Positions 5,512 to 7,120 of a DNA stretch of 7,120 nt are shown piece by piece. The translations under genes and the position numbers were made by a program. How positions within the stretch are numbered: position 1 is the first letter of the stretch; each line of letters begins with the position of its first letter. This DNA comes from Candidatus Peregrinibacteria bacterium (GTDB lineage Bacteria > Patescibacteriota > Gracilibacteria > UBA1369 > LOWO2-01-FULL-3): contig JACPLZ010000035.1 of assembly GCA_016186245.1 (NCBI GenBank), forward strand, positions 1 through 7,120, written 5' to 3'. Below the pieces are notes generated by a model. The model saw only the letters and a list, made by a program, of their open reading frames with translations. It made no database searches and was not told where the DNA came from.

Positions 5512-7120
5512 TCAATGTTTTGTTATTTTTTCAATTTGATGTTTTAATTCTTCATTCAAATCAATGCCAAAAGGCAATTTAACTTTTTTTCGAATTGAAT
5601 GCAGATGCAATTCCACACCTGTTTGGCCGGCATGTCCTTGTAAAAGATTTTTAAGGTTTTTTAAAGAATCTGACTTCAGACCCGCCGGAATTTCAATTGT
5701 AAAAATGTCTTTGCCAAGATCAAAATCCTCAATGACATTTTCATTCTCGCTTTCTTCCGCCAAAATATCGTCAACAAACCGTACAGCAATATCACTTCTA
5801 TCATTAGGATCGTACAATTTATCGTCCTTTGCATTTTTAACCATTGTTTCCAGAGATAAAATTTTTGCGGTATCGCAAAGAACCTGATACTGGCCGCGCC
5901 GATGATCAAATTTGCCCGTCAATCCGATAATTTTATCTTCAACCAATGCCGACCCAAACTTTAAAAGCGGCTTCATAAACATGATTGCATTAACTTTTCC
6001 GGTAATATCCTCGACGACAAATGTCATCATATAACCGCCATTTTTTGTTGTAATCCTTTTTAGATTTCCAATAGTGCCAAGAATCTTCACCTGCTTGCCA
6101 ATTTGTACCGGTTTCAAATCTCCAATCAGATTTGTTTTTTTCTTCAAGTATTTTTTCAAGCCCCTTAGGGGATGCCCGCTCACATACATGCCAAGATAAC
6201 TTTTTTCAAGGCGCAATTTCTGCATATTCGATAATTTTTCCACACTGCGCAATTTCAGCTGCCATGCAATATTCTCATCTTCCATCATCATTCCAAAAAT
6301 ATCAGTTTGTCCCTCGGCATGGGTTTCCTGGGCATGTTTCGCAAATTTGGAGATTTCATCGAAATTTTCCGCAATTTGATTTCTGTCGCCAAATTCATCA
6401 AACGCTCCACTATGTGCCAAAGCTTGTATCAACTTTTTATTTAACAATTGCGCAGGAACCCGTTTCGCCATATCTTCAATATTTTTAAATTTCCCGCCTT
6501 TATCGCGTGCGGCAATTATTTCCATTATCGAGCCTTCGCCAACACCCTTGATGGCCATCAATCCGAAACGAATGGTTTTGCCTTCCACAACCGTAAAATT
6601 CACACAGGACTCATTTATGGAAGGCGGCAAAACATCAATTTTCATCTCCACACATTCTTTTATTTCCAGGACAACGCGATCGGTATTGGCTGCATCGCTG
6701 CATAACAGCGCAGTCATAAATTCAATGGGGAAGTGCGCTTTTAAATAAGCTGTTTGATAGGCAATCAGCCCATAACACACCGCATGAGCTTTATTAAAAC
6801 CATACCCGGCAAAAGGCTCAATCACCTTATCAAACACCTCTTCTGCAAACTTCTTTTTGTGTCCATTTTTTACCGCGCCGTCAATAAATTTCTGACGCTG
6901 CTCGGTCAACAGTGAAGCGATTTTTTTACCTACAGCTTTACGTAAAATATCAGCTTCCCCAAGGGTAAAACCGGCAAAATCGCGCGCCAATTGCAGGATT
7001 TGCTCCTGATATACCGCAACTCCGTATGTCGGCTCAAGAATGGATTTAAAAGAATCGTGCAGATAATGGACACTTCCAGGATCGTGTTTGCCTTTGATAT
7101 AATCCGGAATAAATTTCATC
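5512..7120 (-). CDS. dnaE: DNA polymerase III alpha subunit, C-terminal part (N-terminus beyond window)
   Basis: About 536 codons of the replicative polymerase catalytic subunit are visible, ending at TGA. The frame is open to the right edge; the Met encoded at 7119 is internal, since the PHP and palm domains with the catalytic aspartates lie outside the window. Numbering from that Met: the fingers region has TYGVAVYQEQ (31-40) and GEADILRKAVGKK (54-66); GYGFNKAHA (105-113) and the helix-hairpin-helix region IKGVGEGS (190-197) follow. QTDIF (271-275) matches the internal beta-clamp-binding motif, at the place of QADMF in E. coli DnaE. Then come YVSGHPL (312-318), an OB fold (about 343-425) and a C-terminal domain (about 472-530) that aligns with the end of E. 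coli DnaE. The protein is the DnaE type, not PolC, because no exonuclease domain interrupts the visible part and the OB fold is C-terminal. The missing upstream part should bring the total to roughly 1,100-1,200 aa. It is first of the same-strand series dnaE, aspS, ATPase. Confidence 0.96.
   Translation of the reverse strand, partial: MKFIPDYIKGKHDPGSVHYLHDSFKSILEPTYGVAVYQEQILQLARDFAGFTLGEADILRKAVGKKIASLLTEQRQKFIDGAVKNGHKKKFAEEVFDKVIEPFAGYGFNKAHAVCYGLIAYQTAYLKAHFPIEFMTALLCSDAANTDRVVLEIKECVEMKIDVLPPSINESCVNFTVVEGKTIRFGLMAIKGVGEGSIMEIIAARDKGGKFKNIEDMAKRVPAQLLNKKLIQALAHSGAFDEFGDRNQIAENFDEISKFAKHAQETHAEGQTDIFGMMMEDENIAWQLKLRSVEKLSNMQKLRLEKSYLGMYVSGHPLRGLKKYLKKKTNLIGDLKPVQIGKQVKILGTIGNLKRITTKNGGYMMTFVVEDITGKVNAIMFMKPLLKFGSALVEDKIIGLTGKFDHRRGQYQVLCDTAKILSLETMVKNAKDDKLYDPNDRSDIAVRFVDDILAEESENENVIEDFDLGKDIFTIEIPAGLKSDSLKNLKNLLQGHAGQTGVELHLHSIRKKVKLPFGIDLNEELKHQIEKITKH

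Noticed and set aside
5676..5909. 77-codon minus-strand frame within dnaE
   Set aside because: It overlaps the DnaE OB-fold coding region in another frame; DnaE homology is continuous there, so there is no frameshift or nested gene to explain.
5512..7120. Taking the Met encoded at 7119 as the true start of a short polymerase
   Set aside because: The sequence begins in the middle of the DnaE fingers region; homology requires the PHP and palm domains upstream, so the gene is simply cut by the window.
1..7120. Alternative genetic code with UGA read as glycine
   Set aside because: dnaE ends at TGA exactly where the family ends, and no in-frame TGA is needed within any of the four genes.
1..7120. 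CRISPR array, insertion sequence, defence cassette, tRNA or rRNA
   Set aside because: No regularly spaced repeats, transposase or terminal inverted repeats, effector domains, or cloverleaf/rRNA signatures were seen on either strand.

Overview
The window looks like a stretch of chromosome from a Patescibacteria (Candidate Phyla Radiation) bacterium, probably Parcubacteria-like. The main clue is two protein types that I know as common in that radiation: a 3D-domain plus peptidoglycan-binding secreted protein, and a VirD4/TraG-like ATPase with a long uncharacterised N-terminal half. The lineage call is inference; no 16S or marker tree can be made from this window. Standard code 11 fits: dnaE ends at TGA and the other two complete genes end at TAG, so this is not a UGA-recoding group such as Gracilibacteria or Absconditabacteria.

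All four recognised genes are on the minus strand, so transcription runs from the right edge to the left. From right to left they are: the C-terminal ~535 residues of the replicative DNA polymerase III alpha subunit (dnaE, cut by the right edge); a 51-bp gap with a possible weak terminator; a complete bacterial-type aspartyl-tRNA synthetase (aspS, 585 aa); a 23-bp gap holding a very good extended -10 promoter; a complete 826-aa membrane-anchored VirD4/TraG-like ATPase; a 289-bp gene-free gap with possible regulatory repeats; and a secreted 3D-domain/peptidoglycan-binding protein cut by the left edge.

The dnaE-aspS half is housekeeping (replication and translation). The left half concerns the cell envelope: a coupling-protein-like ATPase next to a putative wall-active protein. 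None of the three visible gene starts has a normally spaced Shine-Dalgarno sequence, and the ATPase promoter is placed so that the transcript would begin at, or within a base or two of, the ATG (leaderless). I see no CRISPR array, insertion sequence, tRNA, rRNA or recognisable defence cassette. The items most worth a second look are the orphan ATPase and its neighbour, and the leaderless promoter.
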